A DNA stretch of 64,000 nucleotides from Nitrobacter sp047149785. GTDB lineage: Bacteria; Pseudomonadota; Alphaproteobacteria; Rhizobiales; Xanthobacteraceae. The translations under genes were made by a program, and so were the position numbers. Under the pieces are notes generated by a model. The model was not told the DNA's origin, ran no database searches, and saw only the letters and a list, made by a program, of their open reading frames with translations. The DNA is taken from positions 1,736,001 through 1,800,000 of the forward strand of contig NZ_BAAGBE010000001.1 of the NCBI RefSeq assembly GCF_047149785.1. Reading direction: 5' to 3'. Below are positions 44,622 to 53,784 of the stretch, one piece after another (the first letter of the stretch is position 1; each line of letters begins with the position of its first letter).

Positions 44622-46007
44622 TCACTCCGCCGCTTTGCGCACGTGACGGGCGGTCGGCGTCCGCATGGTCACGAGTTCTTCCGCCGCAGTGGGATGCAAC
44701 GCCATCGTCGCGTCGAAATCCGCCTTGGTCGCCTTCATCCTGATCGCAATGCCGAGAACCTGCACCATCTCGGCGGCACCATCTCCAACGATATGACAGC
44801 CCAGCACGCGATCCGTCGTCGCGTCCACCACGAGCTTCATCAGAATGCGGGTGTCGCGGCCGGATAGGGTCGCCTTCATCGGTCGGAACGTCGTCTTGTA
44901 GATATCGACGCTGGTGAACTGCGCGCGCGCCTGCGCCTCTGTCAGCCCCACCGTGCCGACCTCGGGTTGCGAGAAGACCGCGGTCGGAATGTCAGCATGA
45001 TCCACGCGCGTGGGTTTGTCGCCAAACACCGTATCGGCAAATGCGTGACCCTCGCGGATCGCAACCGGCGTCAGGTTGAAGCGATGCGTGACGTCGCCGA
45101 CCGCATAGACGTGCGGCACGTTGGTTTGCGAAAAACCATCGACGGCAACGCCGCCGTTCTTCGGGTTGATGGCAACGCCCGCCTTTTCAAGCCCGAGGTT
45201 TGCGACATTGGGATGCCGGCCGATCGCAAACAGCACCTGATCGGAGGCAACGCTCGACCCGTTCGACAGATGAGAGGTGAACTCGTCGCCGTGCCGATCG
45301 ACCCTGTCGACCGTGCATCCCGTCAGGACGGTGATGCCGTCCTTTTCCATTTCGGCGCGGACATGCGCGCGGACATCGTCGTCGAACCCGCGCAGGATGT
45401 TGTCGCCGCGATAGATCAGCGTCACATCGCTGCCGAATCCGGCGAAGATGCAGGCGAATTCGAGCGCGATGTATCCGCCGCCCTGGATCGCAATCCGCTT
45501 CGGCAACTCCGCAAGATGAAACACCTCGTTGGAGGAGATCACATGCTCGATGCCGGGAATGGACCGCCCGTGGTTGGGCGCGCCGCCCGTTGCGATCAGC
45601 ACATGCTTGGAGCGGATTGTCTCGCCCGTGGCAAGCCGCAGCGTGTGCGGGTCGTCGAACACCGCCCTCGCCTTGACGACGCGAACGCCCGCTTTCTCGA
45701 CGGCGGACGTGTAGGCCGCCTCAAGCCGGGCGATCTCCCGGTCCTTGTTGGCGATCAGCGTCGGCCAGTCGAAGGTGGCGGAGGGGATCGACCAGCCGAA
45801 GCCTGCGGCATCCTCGATGTCGTGGCGGATGTGAGATCCGTAGACCAGGAGCTTCTTCGGCACGCAGCCGCGGATGACGCAGGTGCCGCCCATCCGGTAT
45901 TCCTCGGCGATCATGACGCGCGCGCCATAGCCGGCTGCGATGCGGGCGGCGCGCACGCCGCCCGATCCACCGCCTATGACGAACAGATCGACGTCGAAAT
46001 CAGCCAT
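44622..46007 (-). CDS. gor: Glutathione-disulfide reductase
   Basis: 461 residues. FAD-binding GGGSGGVRAARIAAGYGARV, redox-active disulfide Cys43-Cys48 in GGTCVIRGCVPKK, NAD(P)H-binding GGGYIALEFACIFAGFGSDV, and the C-terminal dimer motif HPTAAEELVTMR with the catalytic His-Glu. It reduces GSSG with NADPH in the cytoplasm. The family-typical end is full length. It is the third gene of rpiA-DUF2059-gor; this order puts the pentose phosphate enzyme and the NADPH consumer together, which may be a coincidence of locus history. Confidence 0.94.
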   Translation of the reverse strand: MADFDVDLFVIGGGSGGVRAARIAAGYGARVMIAEEYRMGGTCVIRGCVPKKLLVYGSHIRHDIEDAAGFGWSIPSATFDWPTLIANKDREIARLEAAYTSAVEKAGVRVVKARAVFDDPHTLRLATGETIRSKHVLIATGGAPNHGRSIPGIEHVISSNEVFHLAELPKRIAIQGGGYIALEFACIFAGFGSDVTLIYRGDNILRGFDDDVRAHVRAEMEKDGITVLTGCTVDRVDRHGDEFTSHLSNGSSVASDQVLFAIGRHPNVANLGLEKAGVAINPKNGGVAVDGFSQTNVPHVYAVGDVTHRFNLTPVAIREGHAFADTVFGDKPTRVDHADIPTAVFSQPEVGTVGLTEAQARAQFTSVDIYKTTFRPMKATLSGRDTRILMKLVVDATTDRVLGCHIVGDGAAEMVQVLGIAIRMKATKADFDATMALHPTAAEELVTMRTPTARHVRKAAE

Positions 46008-46038
46008 TCCGAAGCCCGACCGAAGTCAGATTTCCTTA

Positions 46039-46548
46039 TCAGATTTCCTTGCCGCGCTTGCGCATTTCCGCACGGAATTCGCCGTTGACGACCGCCGCGA
46101 ACTGCTGCGCCCACTGGTTCATGAATGCCATGCTCGCCTCGATCGCCTTGGGCTCCTCCGCGAGCAGTTTCTGCCCCAGCGGAGACTTGTAAAACGTGAC
46201 CAGATCCTTCAACTCCTGCTCAGTAAAGTGGCTGGCGTAAATCTTCGCCATGCCGTCGCCAATTTCCTTTTCGCGACCCGCCAGCGACTTGGCAACGATC
46301 AAAGCGACCTCGTTGAGATCCTTTTGATAGTTCAGGTTGGATTGCAGCAGCGTGGTCTTGGTCCGCTCCACGATGCCCGGAACGGCATTCGCATACATCG
46401 CATTCGCGTGTTTCAGCGTCAGAAGCTCCTTGGCCGAAGCAATGGCTGCGGGCGTCGGCGACACCGGCTGCTGAGCCAGCGCAATGCCTGAGAACATCAG
46501 CGCCACGGCAAGGCAAGCCGCCGGCAGAAACCTAAACAGACCCTTCAT
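46039..46548 (-). CDS. DUF2059 domain periplasmic protein
   Basis: 169 residues. Signal peptide MKGLFRFLPAACLAVALMFSG...ALAQQ. The helical DUF2059 domain has YASHFTEQELKDLVTFYKSPLGQKLL, the most conserved element of the family. The domain is found in periplasmic or lipoprotein contexts; its function is not known. It lies 31 bases upstream of gor and 21 bases downstream of rpiA, in an operon-like arrangement that I recall from other Bradyrhizobiaceae genomes. Confidence 0.88.
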   Translation of the reverse strand: MKGLFRFLPAACLAVALMFSGIALAQQPVSPTPAAIASAKELLTLKHANAMYANAVPGIVERTKTTLLQSNLNYQKDLNEVALIVAKSLAGREKEIGDGMAKIYASHFTEQELKDLVTFYKSPLGQKLLAEEPKAIEASMAFMNQWAQQFAAVVNGEFRAEMRKRGKEI

Positions 46549-46569
46549 TCGACTCTCCTGGTTGCGGCG

Positions 46570-47268
46570 CTACTGCCGCTCAACAATGCGAACTCCCTGT
46601 GCACCCGCCAGCATCACCACACGCGCGAGACCAATGAACAGACCATGCTCGACGACGCCGGGTATCGGATTCAACAGCCCGGCCAGGTGGGACGCATCGG
46701 GTATTTGCCCGAGATGGGCATCGAAAATCCAGTGGCCGCCATCGGTGACGAAAGCATGGCCGTCCGGCCCCTTTCTGACGACCATTTGACCGGAAGCGCC
46801 GGCTTTCGCAAACGCCTCGGCAACGGCACGTCGCGTCGCCGCCAGCCCGAAGGGAATGACTTCGATCGGCAGAGGAAAACGGCCAAGTCCCGCGACCCAT
46901 TTTGTCTCGTCAGCGATCACGATCATCCGCTCCGACGCCGCAGCGACGATCTTCTCGCGCAAAAGCGCCCCGCCGCCGCCTTTGATCAGGTTCAGATCGG
47001 TGTCGATTTCGTCGGCGCCATCGACCGTCAGATCGAGCCGGTCGAGATCGTCCAGGGTAGTCAGAGGAATACCGCACCGCTCCGCGTCGGCTCGCGTCGC
47101 TTCCGATGTCGGCACGCCGACGACCTTCAGTCCGTCCCGGACGCGCTCGCCCAAAAGCTCGACGAAGTGCCTGGCGGTGGATCCCGTTCCCAGACCCAGC
47201 CTCATGCCGTCCTCGACGTATTCAAGGGCACGCGCCGCAGCCTGTCTTTTCAATTCATCCAACGTCAT
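46570..47268 (-). CDS. rpiA: Ribose-5-phosphate isomerase A
   Basis: 232 residues from the ATG at 47268 (MTLDELKRQAAARALEYV), usual length, GAGG upstream; the frame is open to 47361 but has no start signal there. Conserved motifs: MRLGLGTGSTARHFVE, DLTVDGADEIDTDLNLIKGGGGAL (catalytic Asp and Lys region), and LREKIVAAASERMIVIADETKWV. It interconverts ribose-5-phosphate and ribulose-5-phosphate in the pentose phosphate and Calvin pathways. It heads the rpiA-DUF2059-gor run and is divergent from gph. Confidence 0.95.
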   Translation of the reverse strand: MTLDELKRQAAARALEYVEDGMRLGLGTGSTARHFVELLGERVRDGLKVVGVPTSEATRADAERCGIPLTTLDDLDRLDLTVDGADEIDTDLNLIKGGGGALLREKIVAAASERMIVIADETKWVAGLGRFPLPIEVIPFGLAATRRAVAEAFAKAGASGQMVVRKGPDGHAFVTDGGHWIFDAHLGQIPDASHLAGLLNPIPGVVEHGLFIGLARVVMLAGAQGVRIVERQ

Positions 47269-47570
47269 GACGACCTCGATCACGTGCAGTCTCGCCTTGG
47301 CCGGCGAGGCGCTTCCCGAATAATCTGGAAGCTCGCTTTGCAACCGAGGCGGGTCGGTCAAGCGAACCTCAAGACCCGCACCCTGTTACGGTTGCCGATG
47401 CCCCTTTGATTCCCGGAGTTCGCGTCAGTCCGTGTTGCAGACACGCAAACTCGGCGGGACACTAGCTATCCGCGAGGAACAGGGCAATCGGGCGTTTCCG
47501 CGTCCACATCCGACCGGGTCCCTACTTCGCCCTTGCATGTCCCCCGGGAGGCGGGTACCGATCCGCCATC

Positions 47571-48269
47571 ATGATGTCTAACCCCTTCCCCATGGTCGTC
47601 TTCGACCTCGACGGGACGCTGGTCGATACCGCGCCCGATCTCGCCGCCGCACTCAACTTCGTTCTGGATCGCGAGGGCCTGCGCACGGTGTCCTTGCCGA
47701 CGGCCCGTTCGATGATCGGCGCAGGGGTTCGACGCATGATCGAACGCGGCCTCGAACACGAAGATCACCCCGCGACAGCCGATGACGTCACGCGGATGAT
47801 GGGCGATTTTGTCGATTACTATACAGCCCATATCGCCGACGAATCGCGTCCTTTCGAGGGGCTCTTGGAGGCGCTCGACGACCTGGCCGCGCGAGGATAT
47901 CGTTTTGCGGTCTGCACCAACAAGCTGGAAGCGCTTGCCAGGCTGTTGCTCGACCAGTTGGGATTGAGTTCGCGGTTTTCCGCTATCTGCGGAGGCGACA
48001 CCTTCGGCGTCTCCAAACCCGACCCCGCGATTCTGCAGCAAACGGTCGCGCGCGCGGGCGGAAGCATGCAGGCCACCATTATGGTCGGCGATGCAGGCCC
48101 TGACATCGGGGTGGCGCGGCGGGCCCGGATACCGGTCATAGGGGTTACATTCGGCTACACCGAAGTCCCGGTCGCGGAACTCAAACCCGACCGCCTCATC
48201 GGTCACATGCGAGAGTTGCCGGAGGCCGTCGTCGCTCTCCAAACCGCGACGCTGAACCTAACGGATTGA
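47571..48269 (+). CDS. gph: Phosphoglycolate phosphatase, HAD family
   Basis: 232 residues. HAD motif I VVFDLDGTLVDT (nucleophile Asp12, acid Asp14), motif II AVCTNK, motif III Lys in VSKPDPAILQ, and motif IV MVGDAGPDIGVARRA. The cap domain is of the C1 type, as in Gph/CbbZ. It removes 2-phosphoglycolate, made by Rubisco oxygenation or DNA repair. Gph is the best family guess; other small-molecule HAD phosphatases are possible. It is divergent from rpiA with a 302-base gap between the two starts in which I see no other gene. Confidence 0.85.
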   Translation: MMSNPFPMVVFDLDGTLVDTAPDLAAALNFVLDREGLRTVSLPTARSMIGAGVRRMIERGLEHEDHPATADDVTRMMGDFVDYYTAHIADESRPFEGLLEALDDLAARGYRFAVCTNKLEALARLLLDQLGLSSRFSAICGGDTFGVSKPDPAILQQTVARAGGSMQATIMVGDAGPDIGVARRARIPVIGVTFGYTEVPVAELKPDRLIGHMRELPEAVVALQTATLNLTD

Positions 48270-48303
48270 TTAAGCTGTCAGAATTCGACGTGCCGTCACG
48301 GAT

Positions 48304-48320
48304 ATTAACAGTCTGTTAAT
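48304..48320. promoter_or_regulatory. Perfect palindrome and CtrA-like site upstream of the lipoprotein gene
   Basis: ATTAACAG-T-CTGTTAAT, an 8-bp perfect inverted repeat with one central base. It contains TTAA-N7-TTAA (48305-48319), the CtrA spacing. It lies 100 bases upstream of the lipoprotein start. It could instead bind another dimeric regulator. Confidence 0.45.
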
Positions 48321-48419
48321 AATTGCGATCGCCGCTATTGCGGCTGTCCGGCCTCACTTCTATGGTCCGCGGGGAGGCTGCGGCGGCTTGCCGCAACCAA
48401 AATGGCGGATTGATCGAAC

Positions 48420-48887
48420 ATGCTCCGGTTTATCGTAGCTGCCGCAGCAGTTATCGGCCTTGCCGGCTGTTCTTCACTTTCGCTCGACACGTTCAAGCCG
48501 GCGCCACCGAAGGTGACGGTGCAGTTGGATTCGGTTCCGTCGGGGGCGGATGCCCGGACGTCGCTCGGCCAGTCCTGCAAAACCCCCTGCTCGGTGGAGG
48601 TTCCGACCGCCGAAAGCTTCAGCGTCTCCTATACGCTGGCTAATTACCAACCTTTGACGGTGCCGGTGCAGGTGACGCATCACCCCGGTGATTTGACATC
48701 GCCCGCGACCACGACAGCCGATCCCAACCCGGTGGTCGGTGAATTGCAGGCGGTCACGCCCGCGAAACCCGTCCGAAAAAAGCGGCGCAAACGGCGCGCG
48801 CCAAAGGCGGCCGCGGCGGCCTCCTCGCCCGCGGCGGCCTCGCCTTTCCCGGACCCGGCTTCAACACCGGCGCCGCCGGATCGTTAA
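48420..48887 (+). CDS. Lipoprotein with PEGA-like domain
   Basis: 155 residues. Lipobox LAGCSS gives acylation at Cys17. A PEGA-like beta segment follows (VTVQLDSVPSGADARTS...CKTPCSVEVPTAESFSVSYTLANYQP), the pattern that binds or packs on envelope surfaces. The last 60 residues are a basic patch (RKKRRKRRAPK) followed by Ala/Pro/Ser. The basic run could bind peptidoglycan or lipopolysaccharide, an inference only. It is alone between gph and moaA, and a CtrA-like palindrome lies upstream. Confidence 0.8.
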   Translation: MLRFIVAAAAVIGLAGCSSLSLDTFKPAPPKVTVQLDSVPSGADARTSLGQSCKTPCSVEVPTAESFSVSYTLANYQPLTVPVQVTHHPGDLTSPATTTADPNPVVGELQAVTPAKPVRKKRRKRRAPKAAAAASSPAAASPFPDPASTPAPPDR

Positions 48888-49002
48888 TTTCTTACGCACC
48901 GCAGCAAATGCCTCCCCGACGCATTGCGCATTGTCTGGTCGCGCCAATATGCCTACATTGCAGCGTAGGTACGCTTCCTCGTTGCGCAACAAGGCAAATT
49001 GA

Positions 49003-50034
49003 ATGACCGGCTTTTCTGCCCTCACCGAGACTTCGGGCTCCCGGAAAATGGTCGACCCGTTTGGCCGCACCATCAGCTATTTGCGCGTATCGGTCACCGA
49101 TCGCTGCGACCTTCGCTGCTTCTATTGCATGTCCGAAGACATGACGTTCTTGCCGAAGGTCGATCTGCTCACGCTGGAAGAGCTTGATCGTCTGTGCTCG
49201 GCGTTCATCGCCAAGGGCGTCCGCAAGTTGCGCCTGACCGGTGGCGAGCCGCTCGTTCGCCGCAACGTGATGTCGCTGTTCCGTTCTCTGTCCCGGCACC
49301 TCGAAACCGGGTCGCTTAACGAACTGACGCTCACGACCAACGGATCGCAACTGGCGCGTTTCGCCTCCGAGCTGAAGGATTGCGGGGTGCGCCGGATCAA
49401 CGTGTCGCTGGATACGCTCGACCCGGCCAAGTTTCGCGAGATCACGCGTTGGGGCGACATGCAGAAGGTCATGGCCGGCATCGATGCGGCGCAGGCCGCG
49501 GGCCTCGCCGTCAAGATCAATGCGGTCGCACTCAAAAATCTCAATGAGGATGAAATTCCCGCTCTGATGGAGTGGGCGCACGGCCGAGGCATGGCGCTGA
49601 CCCTCATCGAGGTCATGCCGATGGGCGATATCGGCCAGTCGCGCACCGACCAGTACCTGCCGTTGTCGATGGTGCGCGCGCGGCTCGCCAGCCAGTACAC
49701 CCTCACCGATCTGGACGACAGCACCGGCGGTCCTGCCCGCTACGTCCGGGTCAGCGAAACCGGCGGGAAACTTGGCTTCATCACGCCGATGACTCACAAT
49801 TTCTGCGAGTCCTGCAACCGCGTCCGCATCACCTGCACGGGCACCCTGCACACCTGCCTCGGCCATGAAGACGCGTCCGACTTGCGTCGGCCGCTTCGCG
49901 CATCCGCGGGCGACGAACTGCTGTACGAAACGATCGATCGCGCCATCGGCCTCAAGCCGAAAGGTCATGACTTCATCATCGACCGCCACAACCGTCCGAG
50001 CGTAAGCCGGCACATGAGCGTAACCGGCGGGTAG
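49003..50034 (+). CDS. moaA: GTP 3',8-cyclase (molybdenum cofactor biosynthesis)
   Basis: 343 residues, radical SAM. The N-terminal [4Fe-4S] motif is Cys35-x3-Cys39-x2-Cys42 in TDRCDLRCFYCMSED; the second cluster ligands are in FCESCNRVRITCTGTLHTC. LRLTGGEPLVR binds SAM. The C-terminus ends in GG, needed for activity in MoaA. It forms (8S)-3',8-cyclo-7,8-dihydro-GTP, the first step to molybdopterin. It is monocistronic here; a CCTAC-N8-GTAGG inverted repeat (48952-48969) lies upstream, 33 bases before the start. Confidence 0.95.
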   Translation: MTGFSALTETSGSRKMVDPFGRTISYLRVSVTDRCDLRCFYCMSEDMTFLPKVDLLTLEELDRLCSAFIAKGVRKLRLTGGEPLVRRNVMSLFRSLSRHLETGSLNELTLTTNGSQLARFASELKDCGVRRINVSLDTLDPAKFREITRWGDMQKVMAGIDAAQAAGLAVKINAVALKNLNEDEIPALMEWAHGRGMALTLIEVMPMGDIGQSRTDQYLPLSMVRARLASQYTLTDLDDSTGGPARYVRVSETGGKLGFITPMTHNFCESCNRVRITCTGTLHTCLGHEDASDLRRPLRASAGDELLYETIDRAIGLKPKGHDFIIDRHNRPSVSRHMSVTGG

Positions 50035-50288
50035 GCGGGTCAACGCGCGGACGGCGCCGCTCAAAACTCCCACGATATCAACAAACCTCCGGTTGACGGC
50101 GGCAGTCCGACACTGGAATGGTGCGCCGGCTTCAATGGTAGCGCGGACCGGCAGTCGGCTGCATTCAATGGAGGCGCCGAAACTCCCGTGGCGCGCCGCC
50201 TGCTCCGTCCGACAGCGGCTTGCGTGAGCGGTGCCGTCCTGCAATCCGGCTTCCAAAATCGCGGCCGGCAGGCCGCGAGGAGGATGTG

Positions 50289-50828
50289 ATGCGTCCGTTA
50301 CTGGCCCTGAGCAGGGCCATCGACCAGCTCAACGAAAAAGTCGGACACCTCTGCAATATCCTCGTCCTGCTCGCCGTCCTGCTGAGCGCAGGTAATGCGA
50401 TGATCCGATATGCCTTCGACTACAGCTCGAATAGCTGGCTCGAACTGCAGTGGTACATGTTCGCCATCCTCGTGATGCTCGGCGCGTCCTACACCTTCAA
50501 GCGCAATGAGCATGTCCGCGTCGAGATCTTCTATCTGTTCCTGTCCGAGCGCGGCAGACTCTGGCTCGATCTCATCGGCACCCTCTTCTTTCTGATTCCC
50601 GCCTGCCTGCTGCTGAGCTACCTGTCGTGGCCGTTCTTCATGCAGTCCTACGCGGTCGGCGAAACGTCGGGGAATGCGGGCGGCCTGCTCCGCTGGCCGA
50701 TCAAATTTGTCGTGCCGTTCGGGTTCGCCATGCTCGCGCTTCAAGGCGTATCGGAAGTGATCAAGCGCATAGCGGCGTTGCTCGGCGTCGTCACGATCGA
50801 TACGGCGTACGAGAGACCGACCCAATGA
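50289..50828 (+). CDS. TRAP transporter small permease (DctQ/TakQ type)
   Basis: 179 residues from the ATG at 50289, with AGGAGG upstream. Four membrane helices with the DctQ motif FAILVMLGASYTFKRNEHVRVEIFY. It is the small integral subunit of the TRAP carrier and couples the binding protein and large permease to Na+-driven uptake. The stop overlaps the dctM-type start (ATGA at 50825-50828). The 254 bases before it hold no visible gene. Confidence 0.9.
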   Translation: MRPLLALSRAIDQLNEKVGHLCNILVLLAVLLSAGNAMIRYAFDYSSNSWLELQWYMFAILVMLGASYTFKRNEHVRVEIFYLFLSERGRLWLDLIGTLFFLIPACLLLSYLSWPFFMQSYAVGETSGNAGGLLRWPIKFVVPFGFAMLALQGVSEVIKRIAALLGVVTIDTAYERPTQ

Positions 50829-52435
50829 TCACGCTCCAGATGATGCCGCCGATGATGTTCGGCGGCCTGGTTCTGGCGATGCTGATCGGTTTTCCGGTAG
50901 CCTTCACGCTGGCCGCGGTCGGTCTCTCGTTCGGCTTCCTCGCCATTCATCTCGGCTTCTTCGACCTGAATTTTCTTCAGGCGATTCCAGGACGCGTGTT
51001 CGGCAGCGTGCTGTCCAACGAACTGCTGCTTGCGATCCCATTCTTTACGTTCATGGGATCGGTGCTCGAACGCTGCGGGCTTGCCGAGGACATGCTCGAC
51101 TCGATGGGCCAGTTGTTCGGGCCGATCCGCGGCGGCCTGGGCTATTCGGTCATTCTCGTCGGATTCATTCTCGGCGCCATCACCGGCACGGTCGCGGCGC
51201 AGGTGATTGCGATGGCGCTGATCTCGATGCCCGTGATGATGCGCTACGGTTACAACACGCGCTACATCACCGGCGTGCTTGCGGCATCCGGCACCATTAC
51301 CCAGCTCGTTCCGCCGTCGCTGGTGCTGATCGTTCTCGCCGACCAGCTCGGCAAGTCCGTCGGCGACATGTACCTCGGCGCATGGGGACCTTCGCTGTTC
51401 CAGATCGCGCTGTTCGCCGGCTACACCTTCCTGCTCGGCCTCTTCAAACCCGATCACGTCCCCGCGGTGCCGAAGGAATTCCGCACGCTCACCGGCTGGC
51501 CGCTATGGCGGAAATGCCTGATGGGCATCATTCCCTCCGCCGTCCTGATCTTCGTCGTGCTCGGCACCATGATGATGGGGCTCGCGACGCCGACGGAAGC
51601 CGGCGCCATGGGCGCTGTCGGCGCCATCGTTCTGGCGGCCATTCATCACAGGGATTTCAGCACCACCGGCCGAAAAGTCCTGATCATCGGCGCGATCGCC
51701 GGCGGCATCGGCACGCTTGTCGGAATCTTCATAGCAGAAGGACCGATCTTCAGGATCGCCTTCGCCGTCACCTATCTCGCGGTTGTGTGGATTTGCCTGG
51801 AAGCCGCCCGCATTCCCGACCTGCGCGACCTCATCAAACAGGGCTATCAATCGACGATGCGCCTCACCACCATGGTGACGTTCATCCTGATCGGCTCGAC
51901 CTGCTTCTCCGTGGTGTTTCTCGGCGTATCCGGCGGTGAGTGGCTCGAACATCTGCTGACGTCGCTGCCGGGCGGCGCATGGGGCTTTCTCGCCTTCATC
52001 AACGTCTTCATCTTCTTCCTGGCGTTTTTCCTCGATTTCTTCGAGATCGCCTTCATCATCCTGCCGATGATCGCGCCGGTGGCGCAGAAGCTTCTCGCTC
52101 CGATCGTCGGCGCGGACGCCGCCCTGATCTGGTTCGGCGTCATGATCTGCGTCAACATGCAGACCTCGTTCCTCCACCCTCCGTTCGGTTTCGCGTTGTT
52201 CTACCTGCGCGGCGTCGCGCCGCGCGAAGTGAAAAGCTCCGACATCTACTGGGGCGCCATGCCATGGATCGGATTGCAGATCATCATGGTCGTGCTCGTG
52301 ATCGCGTTCCCCGCAACGGTGACCGGCCTGCTCGGCAAACCGGCAACCGTCGATCTCAACAAGATCAAGATCGAGGTCCCCGATATCGACGTCGCTCCGC
52401 TCGATTTCGGTCCCCCGCCGAAAACGCGGCAATAA
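50825..52435 (+). CDS. TRAP transporter large permease (DctM/TakM type)
   Basis: 536 residues, longer than the usual about 430; 12 or more membrane helices. The N-terminal motif LVLAMLIGFPVAFTLAAVGLSFG and the MRYGYNTRYITGVLAASGTITQLVPPSLVLIVLAD block are those of DctM. A middle insert (residues about 235-330, LIIGAIAGGIGTLVGIFIAEGP) explains the added length and is typical of the TakM-like subgroup. It forms the transport channel for 2-oxoacids or other carboxylates. Translationally coupled to the small permease gene. Confidence 0.92.
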   Translation: MITLQMMPPMMFGGLVLAMLIGFPVAFTLAAVGLSFGFLAIHLGFFDLNFLQAIPGRVFGSVLSNELLLAIPFFTFMGSVLERCGLAEDMLDSMGQLFGPIRGGLGYSVILVGFILGAITGTVAAQVIAMALISMPVMMRYGYNTRYITGVLAASGTITQLVPPSLVLIVLADQLGKSVGDMYLGAWGPSLFQIALFAGYTFLLGLFKPDHVPAVPKEFRTLTGWPLWRKCLMGIIPSAVLIFVVLGTMMMGLATPTEAGAMGAVGAIVLAAIHHRDFSTTGRKVLIIGAIAGGIGTLVGIFIAEGPIFRIAFAVTYLAVVWICLEAARIPDLRDLIKQGYQSTMRLTTMVTFILIGSTCFSVVFLGVSGGEWLEHLLTSLPGGAWGFLAFINVFIFFLAFFLDFFEIAFIILPMIAPVAQKLLAPIVGADAALIWFGVMICVNMQTSFLHPPFGFALFYLRGVAPREVKSSDIYWGAMPWIGLQIIMVVLVIAFPATVTGLLGKPATVDLNKIKIEVPDIDVAPLDFGPPPKTRQ

Positions 52436-52462
52436 CCAGGCCTTTGAAGACCTGAGAGCGTA

Positions 52463-53551
52463 TCAGCCGCGCGTACGCGATCGGATCATGAAAGTGTCGT
52501 AGGTATATTCGGCCACCTGCCACCACAGATACTCGTCAGAGCGATAAGCCTGCATGGTCTCGATCGTCTTCTTGAAGTCGGGATTCTTCGCGGAAATCTC
52601 GCTCCACAACTCATTCGTGGCTTTCAGGCAGGCATCAAGGATTTCGTTGCTGAAGGGCCGTAGCTGCGTTCCCCCCGCGACGAGCCGCTTGAGGGCCGTC
52701 GGGTTCTGCATGTCGTAACGGGCCGTCATCCAGGTGTTGGCGTTCGCCGCCGCGTTCGTGAGTACCGCCTGATAGGTCTTCGGCAACGTATTCCACTTCT
52801 CAAGATTGCAGAACGCGTGAACCGTCGGGCCGCCCTCCCAGAAGCCGGGATAGTAGTAATACTTCGCGACTTTCTGGAAACCCAGCCTTTCATCATCGTA
52901 TGGACCGACCCACTCGGCCGCATCGATCGTGCCCTTTTCAAGGGACGGATAGACATCGCCGCCGGCAAGCTGTTGCGGAACGACGCCAACCTTCTGCAGC
53001 ACCTGTCCGGCAATACCGCCGATTCTCATCTTCAAGCCCGCCAGGTCGGCGACCGTCTTGATCTCCTTGCGGAACCAGCCTCCCATCTGCGTGCCGGTAT
53101 TGCCGCAGGGAAAACTGATGACGCCGAACTTCTTGAAGAACTCATTGGCGAGTTCATTGCCGCCGCCCTGATACAACCAGGAATTCTGCTGGCGCGCATT
53201 GAGGCCGAATGGGACGGACGCGAAGATCGCGAACGTCGGATCCTTCCCGACATAATAGTAAGACACCGTGTGGCTCATCTCGACCGTGTTATTTGCCGTC
53301 GCATCGAGCGCCTGCAATCCGGGAACGATCTCTCCAGCAGCAAAGAGCTGGATTTGAAATTTGTTGTCGGTCATTTCCGCGACTTGCTTCGCAAAATAAT
53401 CGCCACCGCCATAGATCGTGTCGAGCGATTTCGGAAAGCTCGACGTCATGCGCCATTTGATCTCCGGCGCCGATTGCGCGATTGCCGGCGACGCTACGGC
53501 TGCGGCCGCCGCGCCGGTTGCCGAAACTTTCAAGAAATCACGACGTTTCAT
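52463..53551 (-). CDS. TRAP transporter binding protein, TakP-like (2-oxoacid)
   Basis: 362 residues. A twin-arginine (Tat) signal MKRRDFLKVSATGAAAAA...AIAQ precedes the mature protein. It resembles Rhodobacter TakP over its whole length: SFPKSLDTIYGGGDYFAKQV, GEIVPGLQALDATANNTVEMSHT, NTGTQMGGWFRKEIKTVADL, QQLAGGDVYPSLEKGTIDAAEWVGP. TakP binds 2-oxoacids such as pyruvate or 2-oxobutyrate with a Na+ ion. The gene is convergent with its likely permease genes (52435 vs 52463, 27-base gap), not in the same operon. Confidence 0.9.
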   Translation of the reverse strand: MKRRDFLKVSATGAAAAAVASPAIAQSAPEIKWRMTSSFPKSLDTIYGGGDYFAKQVAEMTDNKFQIQLFAAGEIVPGLQALDATANNTVEMSHTVSYYYVGKDPTFAIFASVPFGLNARQQNSWLYQGGGNELANEFFKKFGVISFPCGNTGTQMGGWFRKEIKTVADLAGLKMRIGGIAGQVLQKVGVVPQQLAGGDVYPSLEKGTIDAAEWVGPYDDERLGFQKVAKYYYYPGFWEGGPTVHAFCNLEKWNTLPKTYQAVLTNAAANANTWMTARYDMQNPTALKRLVAGGTQLRPFSNEILDACLKATNELWSEISAKNPDFKKTIETMQAYRSDEYLWWQVAEYTYDTFMIRSRTRG

Positions 53552-53784
53552 TCACACTCCTTACAGGACGCTTCCCTTGACTCCCGGCGAGCAGTCGTCG
53601 GCAGCTCGTCTTGGCTGGTGGTCCTCGATTCCAATCTTCGCGGAGAGGTCAGCCGAAACGGCACGCGGTCTCGGAATCGGATCGTTCGCACGGTCTTTAA
53701 CACGGAGTTCGGCCGCTGAAAACGCACGGCAGCCACTCGCAGGTCCATCAAACAGACTTGAAAGCGGCCTGCGGAATGAGGGTT

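Noticed and set aside
48952..48969. CCTAC-N8-GTAGG inverted repeat before moaA as a molybdenum-cofactor riboswitch
   Set aside because: The 115-base leader is too short and lacks the conserved Moco riboswitch architecture; only a small hairpin is visible.
52436..52462. A bidirectional terminator between the convergent TRAP genes
   Set aside because: The 27-base gap has no convincing inverted repeat.
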